Made by a program: the position numbers and the translations under genes
The notes under the pieces: model-generated
Told to the model about the DNA's origin: nothing
Databases searched by the model: none
The model's input: the letters and a program-made list of their open reading frames with translations, nothing else
Source: Desulfuromonadaceae bacterium GWB2_53_15
GTDB lineage: Bacteria > Desulfobacterota > Desulfuromonadia > Geobacterales > Pseudopelobacteraceae
Direction: 5' to 3'
Assembly (NCBI GenBank): GCA_001824455.1
Contig: MHXL01000069.1
Location: 1-8,124, forward strand
Length of the DNA: 8,124 bases
In this document: one piece after another, positions 7,378 through 8,124 of the stretch
Position numbering within the stretch: position 1 is the stretch's first letter
How the letters are laid out: each line of letters starts with the position of its first letter

Positions 7378-7557
7378 ATGAAGTGCCCTAATTGTGGAGA
7401 CAGGACCTTGGTTGATATTGATATGCATTCCGACGGTTTTTCATCCGATGAGTCGCCGGTTAAGGAATGCGGTGCTTGCGGGTTGGTCTGGCGGGTTAAG
7501 ATGGAAGCCGGTGTGACGAGGGTGGATATTATCAAACCAGCGGACAAGCAGAAATAA
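7378..7557 (+). CDS. Small zinc-ribbon protein (59 aa)
   Basis: I do not recognise a named family. The protein has two CxxC knuckles, CPNC (C3, C6) and CGAC (C31, C34), the spacing of a single treble-clef or zinc-ribbon Zn site. Between them is an acidic stretch (DIDMHSDGFSSDE), and a charged tail follows. The start is supported by GAAGGAG (7365-7371), 6 nt before the ATG. It sits 53 bp after the aminotransferase on the same strand, and its stop codon abuts the terminator. A regulatory or RNA/DNA-binding role is possible for such ribbons but is not shown. Confidence 0.8.
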   Translation: MKCPNCGDRTLVDIDMHSDGFSSDESPVKECGACGLVWRVKMEAGVTRVDIIKPADKQK

Positions 7558-7582
7558 AAGACCCCCGCTCTGCGGGGGTCTT
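7558..7582. terminator. Bidirectional Rho-independent terminator
   Basis: AAGACCCCCGC (7558-7568) pairs perfectly with GCGGGGGTCTT (7572-7582) around a TCT loop. A T-rich stretch follows on plus, and TTTTATTT follows on minus. It lies between the convergent zinc-ribbon and rubredoxin genes and touches the zinc-ribbon stop codon. Confidence 0.9.
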
Positions 7583-7589
7583 ATTTAAC

Positions 7590-7748
7590 TTATTCCATCT
7601 CGAAGGCATCTTTGCCGGCACCGCACAAAGGACAACACCAATCGTCGGGCAGAGATTCGAAGGGGGTCCCTGCCGGGATTCCCTTGTCAGGATCACCTAG
7701 GGCGGGGTCGTAGACGTACTGGCAGATCGTGCAGATCCAACTTTGCAT
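7590..7748 (-). CDS. Rubredoxin
   Basis: A 52-residue cytoplasmic one-electron carrier with a single iron held by four cysteines. The two knuckles are CTIC (C6, C9) and CPLC (C39, C42). The usual rubredoxin landmarks are present: [14 protein letters not shown] after the first knuckle, [11 protein letters not shown] before the second, then CGAGKDAFE. The residue before the second knuckle is an extra cysteine (C38), where valine is common. In anaerobes rubredoxins supply electrons to superoxide reductases, rubrerythrins and flavodiiron proteins; none of those is in this window. AAAAGGAG precedes the ATG. The ferredoxin gene ends 65 bp upstream on the same strand with no terminator between, so the two are probably cotranscribed. 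Confidence 0.96.
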   Translation of the reverse strand: MQSWICTICQYVYDPALGDPDKGIPAGTPFESLPDDWCCPLCGAGKDAFEME

Positions 7749-7813
7749 AGAAATATCTCCTTTTAGTGGTTAGAAATAACTTAAAATGCCTGTTTGTGTA
7801 TATCAGGGTAAGG

Positions 7814-8005
7814 TTAGTCGTTTTCCCAGCTAATGCACTGTACCGGACAGGCATCTATGGCCTGTTGGATGTCTTTTTCCGGAGCTCCGCTCGGGTCGTA
7901 GCACTCCGATTTAGTTGCATCGTTGAAGCGGAAGACACCCGGACAGGTTGAGATGCAAAGTCCGCAACTGATGCAGCTATCCTGATCGACCCATGGTTTT
8001 TTCAT
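7814..8005 (-). CDS. Single-cluster [4Fe-4S] ferredoxin
   Basis: A 63-residue cytoplasmic electron carrier. The first motif CISCGLCISTCP gives C11, C14, C17 and C21, and the C-terminal motif CPVQC gives C53 and C57. There is no second CxxCxxC, so one [4Fe-4S] cluster held by C11, C14, C17 and C53 is expected. C21, C35 and C57 remain free; in mono-cluster ferredoxins of Desulfovibrio and Thermotoga type, spare cysteines can form a disulfide. The acidic body (pairs of D and E) is typical. The ATG at 8005 has GAGGGGGA upstream. A strong sigma-70-type promoter lies just before it. The gene leads a two-gene unit with rubredoxin. Confidence 0.95.
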   Translation of the reverse strand: MKKPWVDQDSCISCGLCISTCPGVFRFNDATKSECYDPSGAPEKDIQQAIDACPVQCISWEND

Positions 8006-8035
8006 GAAGATGTCCCCCTCGTGACAAGTGTTAGA

Positions 8036-8064
8036 AATGTATACCAGCTCGGGTGGCCTGTCAA
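8036..8064 (-). promoter_or_regulatory. Sigma-70-type promoter for ferredoxin-rubredoxin
   Basis: On the minus strand a perfect TTGACA (plus 8059-8064) is followed after exactly 17 bp by TACATT (plus 8036-8041). A TATACA just upstream at 15-bp spacing is an alternative -10. Transcription would start about 24 nt before the ferredoxin ATG, leaving room for the ribosome binding site. Confidence 0.6.
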
Positions 8065-8114
8065 CAAGGCAGCTGTGATTTTAGATCAACCCCAGGGCTC
8101 AAGGAGCAGCTTTT

Positions 8115-8124
8115 ATGATATGTG
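8115..8124 (+). CDS. Possible start of a plus-strand gene cut by the window edge
   Basis: AAGGAG (8101-8106) lies 8 nt before an ATG at 8115, and the frame is open for the three codons visible. This is a good ribosome binding site in the right place for a gene divergent from ferredoxin, but too little is visible to confirm coding. Confidence 0.25.

Overview
The window looks like chromosome from a dissimilatory metal-reducing deltaproteobacterium (Desulfuromonadota, Geobacter/Desulfuromonas/Pelobacter type). The main evidence is two large inner-membrane multiheme cytochrome genes. One is a seven-heme NapC/NirT-type protein resembling ImcH. The other is a nine-heme c-type domain fused to a b-type membrane domain, resembling CbcL. 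Small Fe-S/Fe carriers (ferredoxin, rubredoxin) lie nearby. This assignment is inferred from gene content; no rRNA or other phylogenetic marker is present.

Layout. 1-881 (-): threonine ammonia-lyase (ilvA), cut by the left edge of the window. 882-1169: divergent intergenic region with a compact, multi-stem inverted-repeat element. 1170-2296 (+): trxB followed by a 54-residue acidic protein, closed by a bidirectional terminator. 2383-3909 (-): ImcH-like heptaheme cytochrome with its own promoter-like region. 4030-4068: a perfect 17-bp hairpin. 4097-5950 (-): CbcL-like nonaheme/cytochrome b fusion. 5951-6250: AT-rich divergent region with several inverted repeats. 6251-7557 (+): class V aminotransferase (alanine/serine-glyoxylate type) followed by a 59-residue CxxC/CxxC zinc-ribbon protein, closed by a second bidirectional terminator. 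7590-8005 (-): ferredoxin then rubredoxin, in that transcription order. Three small genes (54, 59 and 52 residues) were read directly from the sequence.

How the genes work together. The two cytochrome genes are the centre of interest. In Geobacter sulfurreducens, ImcH and CbcL are the separately encoded inner-membrane quinol oxidases used for high- and low-potential extracellular electron acceptors. Here homologues of both appear side by side on the same strand, yet with separate ribosome binding sites, promoter-like regions and an intervening hairpin. That layout suggests two independently controlled exits from the menaquinone pool kept at one locus. TrxB, ferredoxin and rubredoxin are cytoplasmic redox proteins; any link to the cytochromes is positional only. 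ilvA and the aminotransferase are amino-acid metabolism genes. No tRNA, rRNA, CRISPR array, transposase or phage gene was seen.
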